NCBI GenBank assembly: GCA_039980135.1
Contig: JBDXCV010000011.1
Coordinates: 176,902 to 240,901 of the forward strand
Length of the DNA stretch: 64,000 nucleotides
Direction of reading: 5' to 3'
DNA from: Alphaproteobacteria bacterium
GTDB lineage: Bacteria > Pseudomonadota > Alphaproteobacteria > UBA6615
Part shown: positions 50,843 through 59,069 of the stretch, in pieces
Layout: every line of letters begins with the position of its first letter
How positions within the stretch are numbered: the first letter of the stretch is position 1
Translations under genes and position numbers: made by a program
The notes under the pieces: model-generated
What the model was told of the DNA's origin: nothing
The model's database searches: none
What the model saw: only the letters and a program-made list of their open reading frames with translations

Positions 50843-51892
50843 CTACCACCCGGCCCGTTCGAGATTCTCGGGGCCCGGCTCCAGTTCGCCAGCGTGAATC
50901 TGTCGCGCCATCTCGGTGATGCCCGCGCAGACGGGGGCGGGGCGGCCGGAAGCCTCGCATTCATCAGCCACGAGTCCCTGGATCATATCGGTCTCGCACA
51001 GGCGGCCCTTCATCAGGTCCTGCAGGCTGGTGTTGACCGGGCCGGGGCCGATGTCGTCGAGAATCTTGTCGAGCAGGGTCTCGAGCAGATTGTTGGTGTT
51101 GGTGACGTCCTCGGGCTTGAGGCCGAAGACCGGCACGACTTTGTAGTCGAGGGATTGGCCGGCCGCGAGCGCTTCCTCGCCGGCCTGTAGGAACCATTTC
51201 CGCGCCCGCGCGGCGTATTCGGGGCCGTTCTGCTGCAGAACCTGTTCGGGCGTGCCACCAAGGACCGCCATCGAGCCCATGATCATCGCGTTGACAACCA
51301 GCTTCACCCACTTGGCCGACAGAATTTCATCCATGATCTCGACCGACCCGGTGTGACTGCACAGCGCGGCGACCAGTTCGATGTGCCGCTCTTGTGAGGG
51401 ATCGAAGGCACCGATGCCGAACCATGTGTGGTCCTTGTTGGTGCTGCGCTGGACGGTGCCGGGATCAAACAGCTGCGAGGCGAGCTCGATGACGCAGCCC
51501 AGGGTGCGCTCGACACCGACGATGTCGGCGATGATCTCCGCCGTCATGGCGTTCTGAACGCCGACGATCACGCCGTCGTCGGCAAGATGAGGCTCGATGA
51601 ACTTCGCGAGCCAGCCCGCGTCGTAGGCCTTGGAGACGAGCAGCACGACGTCGAATTTACCGGTGAAGGTACACACGTCGGACAGGTGATGGGCGTTGGC
51701 TGGTACGTTGAAGCTGTCGCCGTGGGGGCTCGTGATCGACAGCCCGTTGGCCCGCATGGCCTCGACATGCTCGGCCCACATGTCGATCATCGTGATCTCG
51801 ATGCCCGCATTGATCAGGTCACTCGAGATGACGCTGCCGTTGGCGCCGGTGCCCAACACCGCAATTTTCTTGTCGGCGATTTTATTGTCCAT
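50843..51892 (-). CDS. Ketopantoate reductase-like dehydrogenase (ApbA/PanE), copy 2
   Basis: 349-aa ApbA/PanE-type dehydrogenase. The Rossmann loop is GTGANG, Lys and Asn lie in SAKWVKLVVNAM. It shares the region KVVPVFGLKPEDVTNTNNLLETLLDKILDD and the C-terminal IHAGELEPGPENLERAG with copy 1. It is the upstream gene of a pair with the amidohydrolase. The 417-base upstream gap contains an AT-rich stretch before the next, divergent, transporter gene. Confidence 0.88.
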   Translation of the reverse strand: MDNKIADKKIAVLGTGANGSVISSDLINAGIEITMIDMWAEHVEAMRANGLSITSPHGDSFNVPANAHHLSDVCTFTGKFDVVLLVSKAYDAGWLAKFIEPHLADDGVIVGVQNAMTAEIIADIVGVERTLGCVIELASQLFDPGTVQRSTNKDHTWFGIGAFDPSQERHIELVAALCSHTGSVEIMDEILSAKWVKLVVNAMIMGSMAVLGGTPEQVLQQNGPEYAARARKWFLQAGEEALAAGQSLDYKVVPVFGLKPEDVTNTNNLLETLLDKILDDIGPGPVNTSLQDLMKGRLCETDMIQGLVADECEASGRPAPVCAGITEMARQIHAGELEPGPENLERAGW

Positions 51893-52309
51893 GTCCCCAC
51901 CCTTTTTACCTTGCCCTTCGTATTCAAGAGCGTCGTTACGGTACCGCTCCAGAGGGCAAAATTACACCATCGTCGTGACGCTGTGAGTACCCGTTGAAAA
52001 CCTAAAGTCATGTAGTCATGCGTGGTGATGGCGCCGGCTGCAGATATTGAACCCATGCCGCGGCGAAGGCAGTTAATTCGGTAATGATGCTCCATTATCC
52101 CATAACCTACAGGAATGCTTGCATGTCGATAAATTTGTGCCTATCGGGGATGGGTACGCTTAAACTCAATACTCGTATGTAGTTAATGTGGATTAAGTAT
52201 AATAATTGTTCACATTAGCATTTCGTCTAAAATACTAAATTATAAATAAAGTAAAAAATATAAAGACGTTATGAATACTCTGAAAACGGAGCAAAGGGAG
52301 TGAACTCGC
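51893..52309. other. Gene-free divergent promoter region
   Basis: 417 bases between the ketopantoate-reductase-like gene (minus) and the TctC-like gene (plus). Bases about 52100-52280 are AT-rich (TATAAATAAAG runs) compared with the rest of the window. I see no gene or RNA. It probably holds promoters for both directions. Confidence 0.45.
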
Positions 52310-53407
52310 ATGTTTAAACATCGTAAACTTTTGGGATTGGCGGCAGGCGTCGCTTTTGCCCATATGGCATGGTCGGCGCCGGCTGTTGCCGCCCCTTTTT
52401 ATGAAGGCAAGACGGTTACCATTCTGGTCGGGTACGGGGCCGGGGGCGCAAGCGATCTGACAGCGCGCAACATTGTTCAACATCTGGGCCAGTATGTTCC
52501 CGGCAATCCCGAATTGATTGTTCAGAACATGACCGGCGGCGGTGGCATCAAGGCATTCAATTTTCTTTATGAACGCGCAAAGCCGGATGGTCTGACGCTG
52601 CAGTTCGGTGCCTTCTCGCCGATCAGCCAGGTTGTTGGTGCGCCGGGTCTGCGCGTGAAGTTTGATGAACTGACGGTCGCCGGCGCCACGGTGACGCCGG
52701 GTGGTCTTGTCATGTACGCGCGTAGTGACGCGGTACAAGGTGGCATGAAACGGGCGACAGATCTCGTTACTGCGAAGGACCTAAAGTTGGCGGGTATCGG
52801 TCCGGGCGCCATTCCGGATGTGGTCGGCCGTCTGACCTTGATGGCACTCGATACACCGTTCCGCTACATCCCCGGCTACCGGGGATCGATCAAGGTCGTT
52901 AGCGCCGTCCGCACCGGCGAGGCGAGCATGGGGATTGCACCCCTTTCGACCTATCGGCAGGTGATCGAGCCCAACATGGTGACCACAGGCGACGCGAAGG
53001 GTCTCATGCAGTGGAGCATTCTGGACTCCGAAGGCAAGGACACGGTCAACAAGTATATTCCGGAACTGCCGGTCTTCGAGGAAGTCTATCGCGAAATTCA
53101 TGGCAAGGACCCGTCTGGTCTTGCGTATGATGCCCTGAAGTTCAACATGTTCATCCTTGGAAACGCCTCCCATCTCCTGTGGGGGCCGCCAGGCATGCCG
53201 AAAGAGGCGGTCGATGATATGCGCCAGGGCATGAAAAAGGCGATGGCCGATCCGGCCCTTATCGAGCAACAAATCAAGCTCTCGGGGTATCCGCAAAATT
53301 GGGCCGACCCGGAAGTGGCAGAGGAAGTTGTGAAAACCGTTACGACTGTTTCGCCGGATTTGAAGCAGTTTATGGTCGACTTCTACAATGCCGGGAAAGC
53401 CAAGTAG
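52310..53407 (+). CDS. Tripartite tricarboxylate transporter substrate-binding protein
   Basis: 365-aa periplasmic binding protein of the TctC/Bug family, signal peptide residues 1-27 (ending AVAA). The features are GKTVTILVGYGAGGASDLTARNIVQ, NMTGGGGIKAFNFLYERAKPDG and a typical Bug tail. The normal family length is about 320 aa; this is longer. AAAGGGAG precedes the ATG. It binds a carboxylate for the fused TctAB permease encoded 260 bases downstream, with a hairpin between. Ligand unknown. Confidence 0.88.
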   Translation: MFKHRKLLGLAAGVAFAHMAWSAPAVAAPFYEGKTVTILVGYGAGGASDLTARNIVQHLGQYVPGNPELIVQNMTGGGGIKAFNFLYERAKPDGLTLQFGAFSPISQVVGAPGLRVKFDELTVAGATVTPGGLVMYARSDAVQGGMKRATDLVTAKDLKLAGIGPGAIPDVVGRLTLMALDTPFRYIPGYRGSIKVVSAVRTGEASMGIAPLSTYRQVIEPNMVTTGDAKGLMQWSILDSEGKDTVNKYIPELPVFEEVYREIHGKDPSGLAYDALKFNMFILGNASHLLWGPPGMPKEAVDDMRQGMKKAMADPALIEQQIKLSGYPQNWADPEVAEEVVKTVTTVSPDLKQFMVDFYNAGKAK

Positions 53408-53501
53408 GGCTTCGATCGGGTTGACCGGACACGTTTCTCGCTTTCGCGCCTTTCGATGTTGCGGCGGGAGCGTGTCCGATCCTCTCTATCTGTCCTGAAC
53501 G

Positions 53502-53537
53502 CCGTCACTGCCCGGTCTTGTGACCGAGCAGTGACGG
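53502..53537 (+). other. Long imperfect hairpin between binding protein and permease genes
   Basis: A 15-to-16-pair stem with one mismatch (arm CCGTCACTGCCCGGTC) and a TTGT loop lies 95 bases after the binding protein stop. The bases after it are TGCTTTC, too few T for a strong terminator. It probably stabilises the binding-protein part of the message or attenuates read-through, giving more binding protein than permease. Confidence 0.6.
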
Positions 53538-53667
53538 TGCTTTCGGAGAAGCGGGTCCCGGCACGTGTCGTGCAGCAAGGAATGACGTTGTCGGGTGCGT
53601 GGTCTCCGAACGGTGGTGCCGATATTCATAGGCCGCCAGCCACCGCAATGCTTGGGGATGCTTGAAT

Positions 53668-55701
53668 ATGTCAGAAGTCAATGTGGTCAGCTCGGCCATA
53701 GAAGGACTCTCCCTTGTCCTCCAATGGCAAGCGTTCGGCTACATGCTCATAGGCATTTTGCTGGGTATCTGGCTCGGGGCTGTCCCCGGACTTGGCGGTG
53801 TCCTTGGACTGGTCATTCTGCTGCCGTTCACGTTCGGCATGGATCCGGTGTCGGCGTTTGCCCTGCTGCTGGGCATGTATGCCGTGACCACGACCAGCGA
53901 TACGATTGCGTCCATACTTCTTGGAATACCCGGCACGGCCGCGTCGCAGGCAACAATCCTCGACGGGTATCCGCTCGCCCAGAAAGGCGAGGCGCGGCGC
54001 GCGTTCGGCGCCGCCTATGCGGTGTCCGCGTTTGGCGGCGTGTTCGGTGCCCTGATCCTGGCCGTGTCCCTGCCGCTGATCCTTCCCCTCATCCTGGCAT
54101 TTGCCTCGCCGGAATTGTTTATGCTGGGCGTGCTCGGGATCGCCATGATCGGCTCTCTGGCCAGCAGTTCGATCCTGAAGGGTCTGGTCATTGCGCTGCT
54201 CGGGCTGCTGATGTCGACGGTCGGATATGGTGAGGCGGTCGCAATCCCGCGCTTCTGGTTCGGCACCGATTACCTGCTCGATGGTATTCCGCTCATTCCC
54301 GTCGTACTTGGCCTGTTCGCGATTCCCGAGTTGATCGAACTCGCGACGAAAAACGTCAACATCTCGCGGGTGCAGAAGCAGGATTCCAAGGACGTGACGA
54401 TCATGACCGGCGTCCGGGACGCCTGGACACACAAATGGCTCGCATTGCGTAGCTCGTTGATCGGGACCTATGTCGGAATGCTACCGGGTCTGGGCGCGGC
54501 CATTGTTGACTGGATCGCCTACGGGCATGCGCTGCAGAGCGCAAAGGACAGTTCCAAATTCGGTCAGGGCGACATTCGCGGCGTCATCGCCCCGGAGGCT
54601 GCAAACAATGCAACCAAGGGCGGTTCGCTGGTGCCGACGGTCGCATTCGGAATCCCGGGTAGTCTGGGAACGGCAATCCTGCTTGGCGCGCTGATGATCC
54701 AGGGACTCAAGCCGGGCCCCGACATGCTGACGTCGGAATTGCCGCTCACCTTCTCAATGGTTTGGACCATCGTTATCGCCAACATCATCTGCGCCGGTTT
54801 GCTGATGGTGCTCACCAATCAGGTCGCCCGGATTGCTTTCATACGAGGTCACCTGATCGTTCCCGGCGTGATCCTTTTCATCTTCATGGGCGCCTGGATC
54901 GGCGGCACCTCGATCGGCGATTGGGTTACATGTTTGGGCATGGGGGTGGTCGGCTTTTTGATGAAGCGGAGCGGCTGGCCAAGGCCACCGCTGGTCCTCG
55001 CCTTGATCCTCGGCTCCCTCATGGAAGAATCATTCCAGATCAGCATGCGCGCCTATGATGGCGCCAGTTGGGTTTCGCGACCGATCGTGTTGATCATCGC
55101 CGGGCTGGTGGTGCTGACATTGTACTTTTCCGTCCGTGGCGTCATCAAAACCAAAGCGACGAATTCGGACTCGGAAATGGGCGAGGGCGCGGAACGCAAC
55201 CCCCTCATATCGCTGCCTTTTGCAATGCTGCTGCTGCTCGTTTTTGCGTGGAGCTGCTTTGAGGCGCGACAGTGGCCCGTGTCGGCCAGGCTGTTTCCGA
55301 TGCTCATCGCCATTCCGGGCACAATTCTGGTTTTATCTGCGCTGTTTTTCGATGTTCGCAGTTCGCGCCAGTTTGTCGCCGCCAGTAGCGGCTTGTCGGC
55401 AGGCCTCGCCGCGGCCAGCGAAAAAGCGGTGCTGGGTCGGGCCATGATCTTTTTCGGCTACCTGCTCTGTATCATCTTGATCACCCTTGTCGCCGGACAG
55501 ATTGTCGGGCTGCTGGCCTTTATTGCAGCCTATCTGGTGCGCTGGGGCGGTTATGGCTGGAGAGTCTCTCTCCTCTACACCGGTATTTGCGGAGCGTTCC
55601 TGTATGGGTTCTATGGCGAGGTGATGCACATCTTCTGGCACCCTTCGATGCTGGACGGTTTCTATGGCGAATTGTTCGGGGCGATACCCAACTTTTTCTG
55701 A
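53668..55701 (+). CDS. Tripartite tricarboxylate transporter permease, TctA-TctB fusion
   Basis: 677-aa inner membrane permease. Residues 1 to about 500 are TctA: GIWLGAVPGLGGVLGLVILLPF near residue 30, then GIPGTAASQATILDGYPLAQKG, and the later PGLGAAIVDWIAYGHALQSAK. Residues about 510-677 are an extra membrane region (LVFAWSCFEARQWPVSARLFPML, then LLAFIAAYLVRWGGYGWR) with the size and pattern of the small TctB subunit. No separate tctB gene is present. ATG 53668 has GGGGA nine bases upstream; a TTG at 53662 is unlikely. Confidence 0.88.
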   Translation: MSEVNVVSSAIEGLSLVLQWQAFGYMLIGILLGIWLGAVPGLGGVLGLVILLPFTFGMDPVSAFALLLGMYAVTTTSDTIASILLGIPGTAASQATILDGYPLAQKGEARRAFGAAYAVSAFGGVFGALILAVSLPLILPLILAFASPELFMLGVLGIAMIGSLASSSILKGLVIALLGLLMSTVGYGEAVAIPRFWFGTDYLLDGIPLIPVVLGLFAIPELIELATKNVNISRVQKQDSKDVTIMTGVRDAWTHKWLALRSSLIGTYVGMLPGLGAAIVDWIAYGHALQSAKDSSKFGQGDIRGVIAPEAANNATKGGSLVPTVAFGIPGSLGTAILLGALMIQGLKPGPDMLTSELPLTFSMVWTIVIANIICAGLLMVLTNQVARIAFIRGHLIVPGVILFIFMGAWIGGTSIGDWVTCLGMGVVGFLMKRSGWPRPPLVLALILGSLMEESFQISMRAYDGASWVSRPIVLIIAGLVVLTLYFSVRGVIKTKATNSDSEMGEGAERNPLISLPFAMLLLLVFAWSCFEARQWPVSARLFPMLIAIPGTILVLSALFFDVRSSRQFVAASSGLSAGLAAASEKAVLGRAMIFFGYLLCIILITLVAGQIVGLLAFIAAYLVRWGGYGWRVSLLYTGICGAFLYGFYGEVMHIFWHPSMLDGFYGELFGAIPNFF

Positions 55702-56003
55702 TTGATTCCTGACCCAAAACGCCGAGTCGCAGCGGACGCGACGCGCACCGCGTTGGCGACAATACGCAGGTGGTCGGCGAGAGGTGCACCGGGTTCTGAT
55801 AAAGCGCGAAGGCGACGCCAAATGTCGGTTCATCTCGGCTTCGGCGTCGCTCCACGCCGCGCCCACGTTGATAAGTGATGGCGAGATTGTAGGCCGCGCG
55901 CGCATCGTTCTGGGCGGCCGCGGGCTGAGCGCTCCGGGCCTGTGCGGCCTGATTCGGGACAGGCGTGCCGACAACGCTGATATGCCAAGTCATTGAAAAA
56001 AAT
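55702..56003. other. Gene-free stretch before tRNA-Thr
   Basis: About 300 bases after the TctAB stop. On the minus strand a short frame near 55990-55830 reads NDARAAYNLAITYQRGRGVE, faintly like one Sel1 repeat, but it has no ribosome binding site and decays into low-complexity Arg/Ser. No gene is called. Confidence 0.4.
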
Positions 56004-56079
56004 TGGTGCCGGCTGCAGGAATCGAACCCGCGACCTACTGATTACAAATCAGCCGCTCTACCAACTGAGCTAAGCCGGC
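56004..56079 (-). tRNA. tRNA-Thr (anticodon TGT)
   Basis: Cloverleaf on the minus strand: acceptor GCCGGCT pairs with AGCCGGC, T-arm GGGTTCGATTCC, anticodon TGT at 56044-56046 and an encoded CCA end. 76 bases. The gene sits upstream of the aldo/keto reductase gene and is oriented away from it. Confidence 0.96.
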
Positions 56080-56221
56080 CCCTTTTTGACAATCTGTGTC
56101 GTCAATCGGCGGGACAATAGTCGCGGGGCCGCGCGCGCGGCAAGCCCGATGATACTATTATCGGTACGCAATGACGTAATATGCGTATTGCGCGACAACG
56201 GCGGGACGAAGGTGCTCACAC

Positions 56222-57193
56222 ATGGAATACAAACTGCTCGGCCGGACCGGTGTGCGGGTCTCGGAATTCTGTTTCGGCACCATGTCGTTCGGCGGGGATG
56301 CGGATGCCGGCGAGGCCGCGCGCATGTATGCCGCGTGCCGCGATCGCGGTTTCAATTTCTTCGACACAGCCGACGGCTACAGTCAGGGGCATTCCGAGGA
56401 AATTCTCGGCGCCCTCATCACCGGCCAACGCGACGAGCTGGTTATCGCGTCGAAATGCTTCAACCCGACCTCCGGTGATATCAATGATCGCGGCGGCACC
56501 CGCCGTCATATCCCGCGCGCCGTCGACGCCAGCCTGAAGCGCCTCGGCACGGACCGGCTCGACATCCTGTTCATGCACCGGTTCGAAGAGAATGCGGCGA
56601 TCGAGGAAACGCTGCGCGCGCTCGAGGATGTGGTGCGGGCCGGCAAGGTTCTCTATCTCGGCGCCAGCAACTATGCGGCGTGGCAGATCGCCATGTCGCT
56701 CGGTGCCGCCGAACGCCGGGGCTGGACGCGCTTCGACGTCATCCAGCCGATGTACAATCTGGTCAAGCGCCAGGCCGAGGTCGAAATTTTCCCGCTGGCC
56801 CAAGCCGAGAACCTTGGCGTCGTCACCTATAGCCCGGTCGGCGGGGGCCTCCTGAGCGGCAAATACAGGCCGGGCAAACGCCCCAATGACGGCCGGCTGG
56901 TCGAGAATGCCAGCTACGTTCGGCGCTACGCCGATGAATGGATGGTGGAGACAGCCGGGGCGTTCAGCGCGTTCGCAGATGAAAAGAAGGTTCACCCGGT
57001 CACGCTGGCCGTGGCGTGGGCGGCCGCACACCCGTCGGTGACCTGCCCGATCATCGGGGCGCGCAGCCTGGAACAATTGCAGCCTTCGCTCGACGCGCTT
57101 GATTATGAGATGCCCGCGGATCTGCGCGAAGAAATCTCCGCGCTGTCGCGCCGCCCACCGCCGGCGACCGATCGCACGGAAGTCCAGACCTAG
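56222..57193 (+). CDS. Aldo/keto reductase
   Basis: 323-aa NADPH-dependent aldo/keto reductase with a TIM barrel. Asp and Tyr of the tetrad lie in FFDTADGYSQGHSEEILG, Lys in VIASKCF and His in LFMHRFE. The cofactor region PIIGARSLEQLQPSLDAL is conserved. YQP-like VIQPMYNLVKRQAE and the long C-terminus mark the YajO/AKR11-12-like group. The ketopantoate-reductase-like gene starts 13 bases after its stop, so they form a pair. Confidence 0.93.
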   Translation: MEYKLLGRTGVRVSEFCFGTMSFGGDADAGEAARMYAACRDRGFNFFDTADGYSQGHSEEILGALITGQRDELVIASKCFNPTSGDINDRGGTRRHIPRAVDASLKRLGTDRLDILFMHRFEENAAIEETLRALEDVVRAGKVLYLGASNYAAWQIAMSLGAAERRGWTRFDVIQPMYNLVKRQAEVEIFPLAQAENLGVVTYSPVGGGLLSGKYRPGKRPNDGRLVENASYVRRYADEWMVETAGAFSAFADEKKVHPVTLAVAWAAAHPSVTCPIIGARSLEQLQPSLDALDYEMPADLREEISALSRRPPPATDRTEVQT

Positions 57194-57206
57194 CGGGGCA
57201 AGACGA

Positions 57207-58250
57207 ATGGCCGAAAAGCCGAATTCAGACAAGCGCATCGCCATCGTCGGCGCCGGTGCCAATGGTGCCGCGTTCGGGGCTGACATGGTCAACGCCGGGC
57301 GCGATGTCAGCTTCATCGATCAATGGCCCGCCCATGTCGAGGCGATGCGGGCGAACGGCCTGCGCGTCGAGATGCCCGACGAGACGGTGACGACGCCGGT
57401 CGATGCTTTTCATCTTTGTGATGTGGCGACGATGCGCGAGCCGTTCGACATCGTCTTCCTGGGGGTGAAGGCCTACGACACCCGGTGGGCATGCGAGCTG
57501 ATCAAACCATTGGTCGCGGCAGACGGGCTTGTCGTCGGTCTGCAGAACGGTATGACGCTCGGCGACGTTGCCGAGATCATGGGACCGTCACGTACGCTCG
57601 GGGCGGTGATCGAGGTCGCCGCCGGCTTGTACGAGGCCGGCGTTGTTACCCGCCAGACGGGCCCGGACGGGACATGGTTCGGTATCGGCGCCTTTGACGA
57701 ATCGACGCGCGGCCGGGAAGGGGAGGCCGTGGAGGTATTGCGCCATGCCGGCGTCGCCGAGATCAAGGACGATATCCGGTCGGCCAAATGGATGAAGCTT
57801 GTCGTGAACGCAGCGGAGTTCCTGCCCTCGTCCATTCTCGGCTTGCCGCTCGCCGACGCAATCGAGGTGCCGGGCATGCGCGACGTGATGATGGCATCGG
57901 GCAAGGAGGCGGTGCGTACGGCCATGGCACTGGGGCATGAACTGGTGCCGATTTTCGGCAAGGAGCGGGTCGAGGCGAACGACCCGGACAGTTACGCGAC
58001 GGATCTTCTCGATGCGGTCCTGACAGGGTGGACGCTGCCCGACACCAGGGTCACGGTCCTGCAGGACTGGGACAAGGGCCGCCGCGCGGAGGTCGACGAC
58101 ATCAACGGGCTCGTGGTCCGCGAACAGGCCGCGCGCGGCGGGACGGTGCCGGTCAATGCGGGATTGGTCGAGATCGCCCGCCGAATCGAGCGTGGCGAAC
58201 TCGCCGCCGATGTGTCGAACGCCGATCTGCTGCGGTCGCTCCTCGACTGA
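57207..58250 (+). CDS. Ketopantoate reductase-like dehydrogenase (ApbA/PanE), copy 3
   Basis: 347-aa ApbA/PanE-type dehydrogenase with loop GAGANG, Lys and Asn in SAKWMKLVVNAAEF, and the shared HWPxHVEAMRANG motif (QWPAHVEAMRANGLRV here). It differs from copies 1 and 2 in the C-terminal half (GHELVPIFGKERVEANDPDSYATDLLD), so it is the most divergent of the three. ATG 57207 has a weak ribosome binding site (GGGGCAAG). It is cotranscribed with the aldo/keto reductase. Confidence 0.88.
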   Translation: MAEKPNSDKRIAIVGAGANGAAFGADMVNAGRDVSFIDQWPAHVEAMRANGLRVEMPDETVTTPVDAFHLCDVATMREPFDIVFLGVKAYDTRWACELIKPLVAADGLVVGLQNGMTLGDVAEIMGPSRTLGAVIEVAAGLYEAGVVTRQTGPDGTWFGIGAFDESTRGREGEAVEVLRHAGVAEIKDDIRSAKWMKLVVNAAEFLPSSILGLPLADAIEVPGMRDVMMASGKEAVRTAMALGHELVPIFGKERVEANDPDSYATDLLDAVLTGWTLPDTRVTVLQDWDKGRRAEVDDINGLVVREQAARGGTVPVNAGLVEIARRIERGELAADVSNADLLRSLLD

Positions 58251-58262
58251 AATCGCGGCGGT

Positions 58263-58949
58263 TTAGTTGGCGACCGGCCGGGCCGCGATTTCGTCGGCCT
58301 TGGCGTGCAAGGCGGCGATGAATCCATCGAACCCGCGATCTCGCAAGACCGATGAGAATTCCGACCGGTGGAGTGCCAACAGACTGATCGTCTGGTCGAG
58401 GTAGACGTCGAGAATGCGCCAGCCATCGTTGGTGGGTTGCACAAGATAGTCGATTGCGACGGTCGGGCGCTGGGCCCGGAGGTAGCGCGCGTGGACGATC
58501 TTGCGTCCGGATTGCGCGTCTTCGCTGCCTTCGATTGCGAAACCCTGATTCGCCGCACCGTCGAACCGGCTGGCATGGGTGGCGACCATGAAGCGTGCGA
58601 AAGCGTTGAGAAATTTTTCGCGCTGTGCGGGGGACCAGGATCGATAGGTCCGCACACCGACCGCGACTTGACCCATCGCGTTGATGTCGAATGTGTCACC
58701 GATCAGTTTGCCGAGCGCCGCGCTTCGTGCCGTCGCGCCGTCCGGTGCGGGATTGTTCAAGATCGCGAGCAGTCCGTCCTGGAGGGTCGAGACCGCCTCG
58801 GTCTCCGCACCCGTTTCAGATGCGGCGCGTGCCGGTGTCGATGGCGTGAGGTTGGCTCCGAAGAGGACCAAGGCAGCCAGCAACACACCGAACAGGGATG
58901 CATGTCGATTTTTGTGGCGTTTGAGACGTGAAGAAAGGGAAGTGATCAT
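58263..58949 (-). CDS. hpnM: Hopanoid-associated MlaC-like protein HpnM
   Basis: 228-aa exported protein with a basic start and signal peptide to about residue 43 (ARAASE), then a Ttg2/MlaC-type lipid-binding domain. FDINAMGQVAVGVRTYRSWSPAQREKFLNAFARFMVATHASRFDG and VQPTNDGWRILDVYLDQTISLLALHRSEFSSVLRDRGFDGFIAALHAKADE match the HpnM/toluene tolerance pattern. It faces hpnN across a 120-base gap. It may bring hopanoids across the periplasm with HpnN. A generic MlaC is an alternative. Confidence 0.87.
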   Translation of the reverse strand: MITSLSSRLKRHKNRHASLFGVLLAALVLFGANLTPSTPARAASETGAETEAVSTLQDGLLAILNNPAPDGATARSAALGKLIGDTFDINAMGQVAVGVRTYRSWSPAQREKFLNAFARFMVATHASRFDGAANQGFAIEGSEDAQSGRKIVHARYLRAQRPTVAIDYLVQPTNDGWRILDVYLDQTISLLALHRSEFSSVLRDRGFDGFIAALHAKADEIAARPVAN

Positions 58950-59069
58950 TTGGAAACCGGTTCGTGTTTGGTGAGCGGGAAACTAGGCTTGCGATGGCCC
59001 CCGGCAAGAGATCGAAATACATTCGAAATTCTGCGGCGTACGGTTTACACCTGATGATCTTTTCGACCT

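Noticed and set aside
55770..55993. Sel1-like fragment on the minus strand (NDARAAYNLAITYQRGRGVE)
   Set aside because: Only one partial repeat, followed by Arg/Ser-rich sequence; may be chance and lacks a start signal.
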